NCBI GenBank assembly: GCA_949752745.1
Contig: OX457027.1
Coordinates: 81,151,214 to 81,215,213, forward strand
Direction: 5' to 3'
DNA: 64,000 nt
DNA from: Protula sp. h YS-2021
Lineage: Eukaryota > Annelida > Polychaeta > Sabellida > Serpulidae
The position numbers were made by a program, and so were the translations under genes. Within the stretch, counting starts at the first letter, position 1, and each line of letters opens with the position of its first letter. The notes below the pieces were generated by a model. The model searched no databases. It was not told the DNA's origin and saw nothing but the letters and a program-made list of their open reading frames with translations. Positions 48,040-58,754 of the stretch are shown one piece after another.

Positions 48040-48574
48040 GTGATTCTAACTGGTTTTGGAGAAGTTACTAAAGGCGGATACGTTAAGCTGGTTCAAAGCA
48101 GCATGATGATATCAAACATAATATTCACTTATTTTCGTGGTTTTACATAGCCAATAGTTACGAAAGAAAGTCTCGCTATCAGGCTCAGGAGTGCATATAT
48201 CGATACAAGGTGGCAAAAATCATGTCTAGTTTTATTTATAATTTCAAAATGGTTTCGGTTTAGCAATCAAAAAACTGTTTTGTCTTCAAAATTCTTGCTA
48301 TATTAAATTTATATTATATGTATTTCAGTTTTATGAATTAGTTTGAAAATCATTTCGCAGAGTAATTCATTGCACACATTTCTTTACTATAGTTAAAATT
48401 TTATTGCATGAATAAATGGGATTTATGTGTTGACAGAAGCTTCACCAAAATGAAAAGAAAAACATTGGTAATTTTATATAGCCGCTTAACACTTAAAAAC
48501 GTGTTCTAGTGCTGGCGAATTCGAAGTCAGTTCATCCGGAAAAACTGAAGGGTGCGGCAATTGGTCCCATTTTT
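48040..48574. other. No recognised feature
   Basis: AT-rich sequence between two mobile elements; no gene or repeat was recognised. Confidence 0.4.
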
Positions 48575-49537
48575 TATGCCCCGCCTGACAAATGTCAGTG
48601 GGGCATATAGTGTTTGCCTTGTGCGTCCGTCCGTCTGTCTGTGTGTACGTTACGCTTTAGGTACCAAGTTTTGTGCATCGCACTGTAGCGCAGCTATTTC
48701 ACCGGCTATCCGCAACGCAATGTTTTACTTTGCCGGGATGTAACGGATGATACATAGAGCTAAAGCAAAAAGAACACTCAATTCCTTTCACGCGGCCTTA
48801 TGTACAGTATTCATTTGATTGTTTTTTTTTTTGGTTTAGCTCTACGTGTCATCCGTTGCACGCCCCCCAACATACCACCCATCCCGATCTCCAATCGGAC
48901 ACATTTTTTTTTGGGGGGGGTGGGGGTTGGAGGGAGGTTCTTTTTCTTTATGGGATATTGTTCCTAATATATTGAAGTTGTGCAGGACGTCGTTCTTTTT
49001 CCGAAGAGGCGTTTATTCGGTCGGAATTTGGGTTTGAACTTAAGGCAATTCTGCTATAGCTAGCTGCTCGGTACCAAGTTTTGTGGATCGCACTGTAGCG
49101 TAGATATTTGGCTGGCAACTTCTTTGTTTTTGGGATATTGTTCCTAATATATTGAAGTTTTACAGGGCGTCGTTCCTTTGTCTGACGAGGCGTTTATTGG
49201 GGTTTGAACTTAGGCAATTTTACTATACTTAGATGTTTAATGTACTAAGTTTTGTGGATCGCACCTCACTCTAGATATTTGTTTGATGATTTATTTGTTT
49301 ATGGATCATTGTTCCTAATATATTGAAGTTGTGCTGGACGTCGTCCCTTTGTCCGACGAGGCGTTTAATCCGTCGAAATTGGTCTTTGAACTTAGGCAAT
49401 TTTAATGCAGTTGGGTGCTCGTTACTCTGTGCTTATTCATTTTTTCTTCAAGAAGAATCACATCCCTCATACTAAGATTATGTCACTGACCATCCGCCAG
49501 GCGGGGCATTCATGCTCCGATCGGACACATCTCTAGC
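48575..49537 (+). mobile_element. Helitron-like tandem-repeat element 2
   Basis: It has the same plan as element 1: a 5' hairpin (ATGCCCC-GCCTGAC, loop, GTCAGTGGGGCAT at about 48576-48606), a TCCG/TCTG microsatellite (48625-48643), about three core units of 171-180 bp marked by GTTCCTAATATATTGAAG (48960, 49140, 49311), CAGGCGGGGCAT near the right end as the inverted left end, a short hairpin TCCGATCGGA, and CTAGC at 49533-49537 (CTAGT in the others). A poly-G tract lies at 48909-48923. The sequence itself is not similar to element 1. Confidence 0.7.
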
Positions 49538-50401
49538 TTTTGCTTATTTTTTACTCTCTTTACTGTATTGCCCCAAGCAAATACTCCCGATTTCCACCAT
49601 GCCTAAGAAAGTCTCAGTGATATATTTTTAAATTTCACCACCTGTCTAATGTGTCACCTCTGCCGGCTGATCACGCAAGTAGTCTTACGACTTGTAATCC
49701 TTATGTGGTGGAGGGAAACCAAAAGTAAACCTTGATTGTTTCACGTACACGAAGAAACCTGAAAATAAGTAGAGTGGATTTGTGCGTCCAGCCACACTGG
49801 GTGCAAAGGTTCGAACCAGTGAACCGGGAACAAGACGAGGACTAATGTGTACTGGGCGCGTGGCATCTGAGAACCGAACAGTGTAAATTATTGTGAAGCA
49901 AACTTTGTAACATAGGAAATTCGGTAAAATGCGGCGGTTCTTAAGACGTTTTGCATTTTGGAGTTTTGTGAAGTATGGTGATTTGTGTTGTGTGAAGTAT
50001 TAGCATAGTACATAAAATTCGAATGAAATGTCGTACCTTGAACTTTTTTTAGGGATGAAAATGTCGGATAAAATGATTTCACATTGAATCCCGGATAAAA
50101 AGGCGACGCCCAAAAAGGCGATTCCTAATAACGTCCTCAAATGCAATCGTAGGCGCAATGGCCCCGAGAGTTTATTAGGTTCAATTTTCAACCAAAATCT
50201 GAAAATTAATTTTTACAGATAAATCTAAGAATTATATTGAAATCAAGGCAATTTGTATCGGCAATAACTATAATTTATACAGGTCAAATAAAGAATCGAG
50301 CATTTTGGAATAGACTTAAAGCACGAACGTCGTCAGAAATCTGCAATGATTCAACGGGTTTACTCTCATTTCTGGAACTTGGACAATGCTTTTTGTTTGT
50401 T
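49538..50401. other. No recognised feature
   Basis: It contains a B-box-like GGTTCGAACC at about 49808-49817 without a matching tRNA fold. Nothing else was recognised. Confidence 0.4.
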
Positions 50402-51450
50402 GTGACTAAGTATCCCCCCAATATCAGTATGGAATGCCGTTTTAACATTAAATGCTTATTTTTGATATCAAAATATATTTAGAGATATCAATAAATCAAT
50501 TTAGATCTCATTAATTTATATTTTGCTATCAATAATTGAATTTTAGATGGCAAATATTTATTTTTGAGATCAAAAAATCAATTTTACAAACCTAAAAAAT
50601 CTTACGGGAGACACACATTCACATAAAATATAACGAATCGTCAATTAAATTTTGGAGATGAAAATATGAATTATTGAGATCAATAATAACAACATATTTT
50701 TGATCTCAAGAATTGCTTCTTTTTTTGTACAGTAAAAAATTAAAATAAAGATTCTGTATACAAGGACAGCCATTATTTATTTACAGATATGCGTTTCTGA
50801 ATGTTTTATTTAAAAAATAGACTGATATTTTGATATCAAGAATCAGTTTTTGAGATCAAAATATCATTTGCAGATTTCAAAATACAAATTAAAAATGTAT
50901 CAGTGTGAAATAATGATATCTGAAATAAATTCTTGATATCAATATATAGAAAATCAATTAGTGAGCTCAAAATTAATATTTTGCTCTCAAATATTTCATT
51001 TTGGCTATCAAGAATTGAATTTTTGATCTCAATAAATCAATTTTAGATATCAAGAAATCATTTCTGATATCAATAAATATTTCTTGATATCTCTAAATAT
51101 TTATTGATATCAAAAATTATTTTTTGAGATCAAGAATACATTTAGAGATATCAAGAATACAATTACAGATAGCAAAAATGAATTCTTGATATCAAAATAT
51201 GGATTTATTGAGATCGAAAATTAATTCTTGATATCAAAAAATCAATTTTTGAGATCAAAAATTAATTCTTGATATCAATAATTCACTAATAAATGTGAAA
51301 ACGGCATTCCATATATCAGATGAGGGGAGGGCGTTTAACGAAACATATCCGAATACGATGTGGCGATTACAAGGGGAGGGGTGCTAGAGAGAATACAATA
51401 TATACATATATTTGGGATCCCCCATCTGATATTGGGGGATACTTAGTCAC
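50402..51450. mobile_element. TIR element filled with GATATCAA/GAGATCAA repeats
   Basis: The left end GTGACTAAGTATCCCCCCAA, followed by TATCAG, is the reverse complement of the right end CTGATATTGGGGGATACTTAGTCAC, with one extra C. An inner inverted pair, ATGGAATGCCGTTTT (about 50429) and AAAACGGCATTCCAT (about 51299), bounds about 850 bp of irregular TTGATATCAA and TTTTGAGATCAAAAA repeats. These units are short palindromes, so the whole interior can self-pair. No coding frame is present. Decayed relatives lie at 30870-31260 and 34625-34845. Confidence 0.75.
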
Positions 51451-52068
51451 TAAAACAACAACAATAAAAAAAGAAAAAAAGAAACGCTCATAATTTTTTA
51501 GTACGTACTACTTCACTGGTGAATCATTAGAATGTAACTGTTGTCCAAAACTTTTTTTGCTTAAAACAAAATAGGCATAAATAAAAAAACAAAGATATCT
51601 TTCTTCCTCTTTTGGAACTCTAAAAAAGGACTTGTTTCAGTTATTTTGGCTGTTTGAACATCCACATGCAGCATAATTTTTCCCTAAACGCTTTTTTCTG
51701 TCTGTCATTTTTGCTTGTTTTCTTTCAACACAAAAGCCCTGTCAGATCTGGATACTACCAGCGGTGTCAAGGCCACTTAGCTCATTGATTCGCTTATTTA
51801 TGCACAGACGCCTCTTTTTGTTTATGCTCTTTTCCTTAATTCTTGTTCTTTGTACACTTTTTGTGCTGTGTAAAAAGGGAACTCCACAATTAAAGGTTGT
51901 CTCGTGGAAATATAAGAGACTTTCAGCAAACTGAAGGCATTCTCGATCGATTCTGGATCGCACAGTTTATTTATTTTGGTCACCATTTTTATTTCGATTT
52001 TGTGCTGAGAAAAATTAAACCGAACAGGAATGGTATAAATATTGTGTATGGCCGGGAGAGTATACCCA
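51451..52068. other. No recognised feature
   Basis: AT-rich sequence between elements; open frames near 51740-52140 on both strands show no known domain. Confidence 0.4.
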
Positions 52069-52393
52069 GTGAACAATCCAGCGTTGACTTGAACGTGAGT
52101 CACCTACACAACCAAAAGACACTGACTCGGATTGTAATGTAGTAGTCATTGGTGTCGATCTCAGACCAACGCCCCTCAAACACTATTGAAACAACGTTGA
52201 ATAGACGTTGGGTAAGCAACGTCTTTTAGGTGTAGCTTTTGGTTTTTGTGCAACGTCGATTTGGCATCGGGTAATCAACGTCTGTTCAACATCGGAAGGT
52301 AGACGTTATGTCGACCTACGTAAAAATCAGATGTTAATCCGATGTCGAGTGCGGTATCTATTCAACGACCAAACGTCACAGTATGTACTAGGT
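52069..52393. mobile_element. MITE with ACCCAGTGAAC end and CAACGTC repeats
   Basis: The left ACCCAGTGAACAA and right GTATGTACTAGGT are imperfect inverted repeats. The interior repeats CAACGTTGAATAGACGTTGG, GCAACGTC and ATCAACGTC. It belongs with the sequences at 35195 and 47461. Confidence 0.55.
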
Positions 52394-52426
52394 ATATATG
52401 TGACGCTCAACAGTCGTATGAATATA

Positions 52427-53195
52427 CAGCGGAACCTCTGAAAGCGGACCACCCTTGGGACCGGAAAAAATGTGCCCTTTTTCAGAGGTAGCTCCATTTG
52501 GGAGGTATCGTTATTCTGGGGGTAAAATGTTGTGGGTTGATGATAGATTCAAGTTTGATGTCCAAACACAACGAATGTAATATTCGTTTACAATAATATC
52601 TATTACTGATCTCAACTGATTAATAATCTGTATGTTATAGACACACACAATTTTGCATACTTTTGCGACTATATTTAGCAAACGAGTCCATTGTATATAG
52701 TTTCAAAAACTATCCATGCTAGACTGTCTGAACTCGGAAAAGTTTTAAACACCATGTTTCAAAGAATTAGCGGGGGCGATAACTGCGGCGTAAGGATTAT
52801 AGCGCGCAAGAAGTACGCAGAGGGAAGGCAATGAGTTTTTTATATTGTCAGGTGCTATTGTTGAGACAATAGATAACAAAATAAAGCCCCTTTCTGGTTA
52901 CATACTTGTCACCATAATCCCTACCAACAATATCCAAGACGGCAACATACTAAGTGTTGTGAATAATGTGCCGCACAGATACAGTTATTTCCCCTGTGTC
53001 CCACAGTGGTCCGATCTCAGGCATTTGAGTGCTCGGGACCGAAAAAAGTGGCCCGAAGTGTTCAGTTCCGAGGTGGTCCCAATCGGAAGTTTCCTTAACC
53101 ATTGAAGTCTATGGAGCGCATTCGGGACCGAAAAAATGTGCCCCATTTCAGAGGTGGTCCCAATAGGGAGGTGGTCCGATGTCGAGGTTCCGCTG
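52427..53195. mobile_element. pogo/Tigger-like MITE with CAGCGGAACCTC ends
   Basis: The left end CAGCGGAACCTCTGAAAGCG and right end GGTGGTCCGATGTCGAGGTTCCGCTG are inverted repeats with TA on both sides (52425-52426, 53196-53197). Inside, blocks of GGGACCGAAAAAA(G/T)TG and CCGAGGTGGTCCCAAT are repeated near both ends, as sub-terminal binding-site-like repeats. It has no transposase in 769 bp. Confidence 0.8.
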
Positions 53196-53197
53196 TA

Positions 53198-53654
53198 TTA
53201 ACAAACCAATGACAGCATAACCACTGCCTCACAGTAGAATCTGGATGTATATCGTTTCGTTCCGCTGTAGTGATACACATATGTGTCTAGTGGTTGAAAT
53301 GTAACACTTGAAAATTAATTAAAAAGTCATATCTTTCCATTACAAAAATTTCGATTTAACTTATCCGTAAATAGATCAAGGAAATGCCCAAACTGCGATG
53401 CACGATTACTGTTAAATTGATTAGAGTCACACCCTGACCAGCAGTGACACAAGAAGTCGGAAGAGGACATATATGTGAGATGATGTTGTGGGAAACATAA
53501 ATTTAAAAAAGATTTTAAGTAGTTTAAAGAATGGGTTCAAGTTCAGAAAATGCGCTATTTTGATCCACATATAGATCTTCAATTCTACCAACTGAAGTTA
53601 GCTAATAACTTGGGTTAGGTGCTGGAAACATTATCAAAGCCAATTTGTGAGTTA
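53198..53654. other. No recognised feature
   Basis: Short spacer between mobile elements; nothing recognised. Confidence 0.4.
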
Positions 53655-55037
53655 TCACACTTGGGGATTTCCAAAATCCCCTAGTGTTGAATTTGTACGA
53701 AAATTTTAGTCGCAGTTGTGGCATTTTCCCGTTTTTTAGTTTGTCCGTGGAACCAGTCAGAGGTCGTTGGTGCTAGATGAAATTTGGATAGGATAAACTT
53801 CAGTATGTCTAGTTGATCCTCCTGTATTTTTTAAATTCGCTTAATTTTTCAATTAAAAAACGACAAAATAAATTTGCAAAAAAGGCGGCAAGAAGCTGAG
53901 AGCAGTCGTTTAAACTGGCATGATATCAGCCTCGTTGTATTGATCGGTCATCTCTCAGTGAAAGCCAACAAAGCATACGTGTGCAAGTTCAAATGGGCCT
54001 CCCTTGCTAAAGAGTGATGAAATTTGCGCACTGATACAGGGTGATTAGACGCCGTAAAATCCGCCTTTTTTAACTATGACCTTAGAAAACGATTAACATC
54101 TTCAGCCATGGGCAATGTCAAGAAAAGGAAGTGGGCCATTATCTCGAAAATTGTTAGAGATGGAGCCATTCTGAGCTTATTTTCGACCCTTTGGACCTAA
54201 AAGACGACATGTAAGAGGTGCCTCGGTGACCTTGACCTCCACGAACATGGTCAAAGTCGAAAACGAAAGTTGACCATTATCTCTAAGACGGTTAGAGATA
54301 GAGCGATTCTGAGCTTATTTTCTACCCTTTGGGCCTAAAAGACGATATGTAAGAGGTACCTCAATGACCTTGGTTTCCTATGCCATATCCAAAGTAAAAA
54401 TAGGAAGTGGGCCATTATCTCAAAAACGGTTAGAGATAGAGCGATTTGGAGTTTAATTTCGACCCTTTGGATCTAAAACACCATATGTAATAGGTACCTT
54501 GATGACTTTGACCTCCTCAGCCATGGTCAAAGTCATAAACTACAAGTCCACCATTTTCTCGAAAACGGTTAGAGTTAGAAAGTTTTTGAGCCATTATCTC
54601 AAAAACGGTTAGGGATAGAGCGATTTTGAGTTTAATTTCGATCCTTTGGACCTAAAACACCATATGTAATAGGTACCTTGGTGACTTTGACCTCCTCAGC
54701 CATGATCAAAGTCATAAAGTACAAGTCCACCATTATCTCGAAAACGGTTAGAGATTCTGAGCTTATTTTCGACCCTTTGAGCCTAGACGATGATATGTAA
54801 GAGATACCTCGGTGACTTTGACCTACTCGGCCATGGTCAAAGCCAAAAACCGGAAGTTGACCATTATCTTGAAAACGGTTAGAGATAGAACGATTTTGAA
54901 CTTATTTTGAGCTTATTTTCGACCCTTTGGGCCTAAAAGAGGATATGTAAGAGGTTAAGAGTTCAAATTTTCGTATATTCGTATTTGTGTGACCCCCAAG
55001 TGTAATTTTCGCTATTCGGTAGCGAAAACGATCTAGT
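53655..55037 (+). mobile_element. Helitron-like tandem-repeat element 3
   Basis: It starts TCACACTTGGGG, forming a hairpin (ACACTTGGGGATTT with AAATCCCCTAGTGT). The core (about 54060-54960) has about six units of 130-180 bp marked by AAAACGGTTAGAGATAGAGC and TTTCGACCCTTTGG (54176 to 54916). Near the right end CCCCCAAGTGT is the inverted left end, followed by the hairpin TTTTCGCTATTCGGTAGCGAAAA (23 bases at about 55006-55028) and CTAGT at 55033-55037. The TC start and hairpin plus CTRRT end are the formal Helitron termini. No Rep/helicase is encoded. Confidence 0.8.
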
Positions 55038-56395
55038 TTAAGATCACTCGTGTACTGATTCAGTAGTCTGGCCGTTACTACTCGTGTGATAGAAAAATAA
55101 AGTAGAACTTAAATTCAGTAAATGAAAAGGAAATCTGACATTTTACGTGTATTTCTGCATTTTATAAATCCACGTTTAGATGTTTTCAAATAGGTTTTTG
55201 TTTATCAAAAGTTATATATACCTATGTGTCATATATTCCGAACCAAAACGTTAAAATACTGGGCAGAATGCGATCATTTGTATGGGTGGGATCAGATAAT
55301 TAGATAAGGTGAAAAGAATGTTGAATTCTCGTTCTCAGATATGTTTCGATGCATATTTTATGTCTGCTCTAAAAATTTCCGCTTGGTAACACATACCACT
55401 AAGCGCTCATTTGGTTCAGGGGGAGGGCCTGTGTGAATTTTGTTGCAGGAGGAACAATTTGAACTCAGAAGTCCTTTCACGATATGTTTTACTTTGAAAC
55501 GCCTGACTACTCAGGAAGATCAGATTTTGCAACAAGCCAGTAATCTTTTTAGAACTGATTTTATAGGCTACTTATGACTTATGACTTAGGTTGAAGCCTT
55601 GGCAGAGTAAGGGGTTGGTTGTTATTATTTAATTACAAAAATTGACTTTAAACATAAACAATTAATTTGCTCAAAATTTTAGACTTTTGACCACCTGTAG
55701 TTAGCATTCTTGACGTCACCCATGCTCAGCTCCAGACACACCCACTCCAGTTCATGTACGGTAAATACCCTATAGATGGCCCTAAAATGGAGACAGCACA
55801 GCTACAATGTAGAATCAAGACTGCAGTAACCTTATTTCACATATTATGCAAAGGCTAAGTAAAATAAAATAAAATTTCTTTGGCCCAAATTCACCCCAGT
55901 CTGTGACCCACGTATTCACAGTAGCACGTCTGAGAATTACCCCTCTTAAAATTAAAAAAAAAAACATTGCCGATTGCATTCTCGTGTAAAGTTTTGAGTT
56001 CGTAATATTTCGTAAAAATTACCTCATGCACAGGCAATGATGCAAAACTGAAAAATTCTCCTTTGCATATGACATGGCAATATAGATATACAGGGCGTCA
56101 GATAAAAAAAAACTGGACTTCCACAAAACCGTTGCATTGAAGCCATTGGCACTTCACATTTTTGGTGCTGTAATTGCCATTGGTGATGTGGCACTTCGGA
56201 TGCAAAAAAAACTGCTGTTTTAAGCTACGGAGGCTTTATCATGAAACATAACAAACCCATTATAGACCTGGAAGCGGTCGTGCTCGGGTTACTTCACATC
56301 GTCAATGGGTGTTTCCGGAAAATGCACCTTTGCAGTGTGATAATCACGGCAGCGGAGACACCCGGAAAGATAAAGAGCCGGATAAGTGCAAAAAC
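55038..56395. other. No recognised gene
   Basis: AT-rich, with no domain-bearing frame. It runs up to the 25-bp satellite. Confidence 0.4.
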
Positions 56396-56399
56396 AATC

Positions 56400-56692
56400 A
56401 TCGACCACACATCGGAATGGACGCATCTCCCGCACATTGGAATGGACGCATCGACCACACATCGGCATGGACGCATCGGCCGCACATCGGAATGAACGCA
56501 TCGGCCGCACATCGGAATGGACGCATCGACCGCACATCGGAATGGGCGCATCGGCCGCACATCGGAATGGACGCATCGGCCGCACATCGGAATGGACGCA
56601 TCGACCACACATCGGCATGGACGCATCGGCCGCACATCGGAATGGACGCCTCCACCGCACATCGGAATGGACGCATCGGCCGCACATCAGAT
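56400..56692. repeat. 25-bp satellite, about 12 copies
   Basis: Unit CGCACATCGGAATGGACGCA followed by TCGGC (or TCGAC), period exactly 25 (ACATCGG at 56484, 56509, 56534). As 25 is not a multiple of three and the unit has no stops, several frames on both strands stay open across it. I take all of them as non-coding. Confidence 0.92.
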
Positions 56693-57505
56693 TGCTGTAG
56701 ACTGACCAACGACATCGACACTTTTTGTGGCTTACCCAGGTTTCAGCTTTACCCAGCGGATGGGCACCAACGCGTATGCAGACACATTGGCCATCGTTAC
56801 GCCTCAATTTGCTTCAGCCAGATCTATCGCTTTCATGTTGGCGGCGTCATGATCCAGGGCGCCAAACTATTTGGATGACACTTATAACTTCTCTAATATT
56901 TCTGAGTGGGACTCTGTAAACACCAAAATTCTATGAACGGTAAAAATGTGACATCGGTTTTGTTTCAGTTGCATTTTTATTAAGTGTGGAAATAACGGTC
57001 TCAGGAGTTTGGTTTATGTGAAAGAAAGTTTCTCTGTTGAAATTTTCAAACGAACTGAGCAATTTTTTAACTGCAAATAAAGCTGCCTTTTGTCGTTCGG
57101 TATTTTAGGTTCCGCACCTCCCACCACCAAACCCATCCACAAAGGTGGAAATTCAGAATAATTCTTCTAAAAAAAATTGTGAATAGGGTGTGGTCTGGAG
57201 GATCAGCTTGTAGGGTCATCTGTTGCATTTCAGGATTTTGCAGACGTGAAAATAATATAAGATTGACACAGTGTTCCCACCTGCCCTCCCTTAATATCTA
57301 GCTTGGTGCCACTGGTAGACTGAGATGTTCTAAACCATTGTTGAAATTTCGAGCCAGTGCCGAGGGTCGACGACGCACTACTTCAGTCACTGACGTTCCC
57401 TGACACTTGTAGCGTTATTTGTACTTTAAATAAGCGTGCAATGTAAGCGCACCACCGTTAAGTATAAATATATAATATTTATTTTTCAATGAAACGTGGC
57501 GTTCT
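56693..57505. other. No recognised gene
   Basis: Directly after the satellite, frames stay open to about 56880-56920 in all three + frames, but none shows a known domain or good splice context. The rest is AT-rich. Confidence 0.4.
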
Positions 57506-57509
57506 AAGA

Positions 57510-57685
57510 CCGCTAATCTCTGTTGAGATCTATCCTTTATGTGTAAACACAGAGCGAATGGATATTTTAAAAAGCAATTCCTCTTTTTATGAGTACTTTT
57601 TTTCCCAGTGGGAGTAAAAAGGTGTTACACACCACAGACCAAATCGCCGTAGAGGTTGGCTGTTGGACAACAACGCTCTAAGACG
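57510..57685 (-). repeat. Dispersed repeat, inverted copy of 11770-11910
   Basis: The reverse complement of this stretch (TTGTTGTCCAACAGCCAACC, CTCTACGGCGATTTGGTCTG, TTTAAAATATCCATTCGCTC, TGTGTTTACACAT) aligns with the twinfilin intron 3 copy. It is slightly longer here because of an insertion around GTACTCATAAAAAGAGGAAT. Confidence 0.65.
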
Positions 57686-58691
57686 GCTTTCTTAGTTTTG
57701 AGGGATCTTGGGCTATCTGGAGACTGCCGGCATAGATTTAAGCAAAATTCTTTCGAGAATAAGAATGGATCAAATTCAAGTCAATTGTCTCAGATCTGAG
57801 ACAGCTAACTTCCATCTGAGACTACTTACTTAAACCCAAAAATAAACCTTAACATTTCGAGATTGCAAGCTCAGAAGTAATATTCTAGCAATTCGTATGA
57901 ATACTTCTCAAGACATATTTATTAGAAATATGACCCTTAAAATAGGGAGTTGGACAGATAAGAAAATAGGTAAACAGAGTGAGTGTATTCGGTGAAAGCT
58001 AAAATGAACTTATTGATAAAAGGATTTGTTTGCGACGCCTGAAGTCAACGATAGAAAGAAAAGCATTACGCTTAAATGGTAAAGAAATTAAACACATTCA
58101 TATTAATTACAAGGAGCTTGTGCTTGAACTTCTTTTTCATTTCCACCAAGGATTGGTACAGGGGTTAGGGGGAACTTTGAGGGACTATGTAGTATATGTG
58201 TTATCATGCCTATAAAAAACGCAGAGAAAAGAGGAAATTTGGGGGTCAGACGCGGCTTCTTTTTCTAACTTAGAATCCTTGTGAGTTCCATTTTAAGCCG
58301 TCGAATTTCTGAAAGTATGTTTTTTTTTAAATTTTCAACTGACACGGACAACCTCCGCCGAAATTTGGAGAAGAGACCCTCAGCAATCGGTGTTTAAATT
58401 GCTGAGATGTTATTTTTCTAAGGCAATGAACGTTGCACGCTGTAAACAAGTGCACGGACCTCTTTACAGGGCGTAGAGTGTATTCCAGAATATCTCGTTT
58501 TATTATTTTTTGGGCACGCACATGAACCACCAAGTGCCGCTTCTCCCCAGCCTAGTGCTTGAGTGTTTGCAAAGCCTGTTAGAAATCGAGTCTAGTTGAA
58601 TAACACCGAATTATGGTCCTCATTGAATCTCCATTGTGACCTAAATATTATAAAAACTCATCGAGGAGTTACTTACTTAATCTGTAAACAA
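57686..58691. other. Intergenic, upstream of the receptor-like gene
   Basis: No gene was recognised. The proximal promoter of the receptor-like gene should be at its right end. Confidence 0.4.
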
Positions 58692-58754
58692 TATAAATAC
58701 TGCTGTAAATCCTGTCTCAAGTAGTTAAATAAATGAGATTTCATAAACACTAAA
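58692..58754 (+). promoter_or_regulatory. Possible TATA box and leader of the receptor-like gene
   Basis: TATAAATA at 58692-58699 lies 56 bp upstream of the start codon, which would give a leader of about 30 bases if used. In AT-rich DNA such a match is weak evidence. Confidence 0.3.

Noticed and set aside
56289..56878. Overlapping frames on both strands (up to 189 codons) with GRIDHTSAWTHRP-like repeats
   Set aside because: They are readings of the 25-bp satellite; openness in multiple frames is explained by period and lack of stops.
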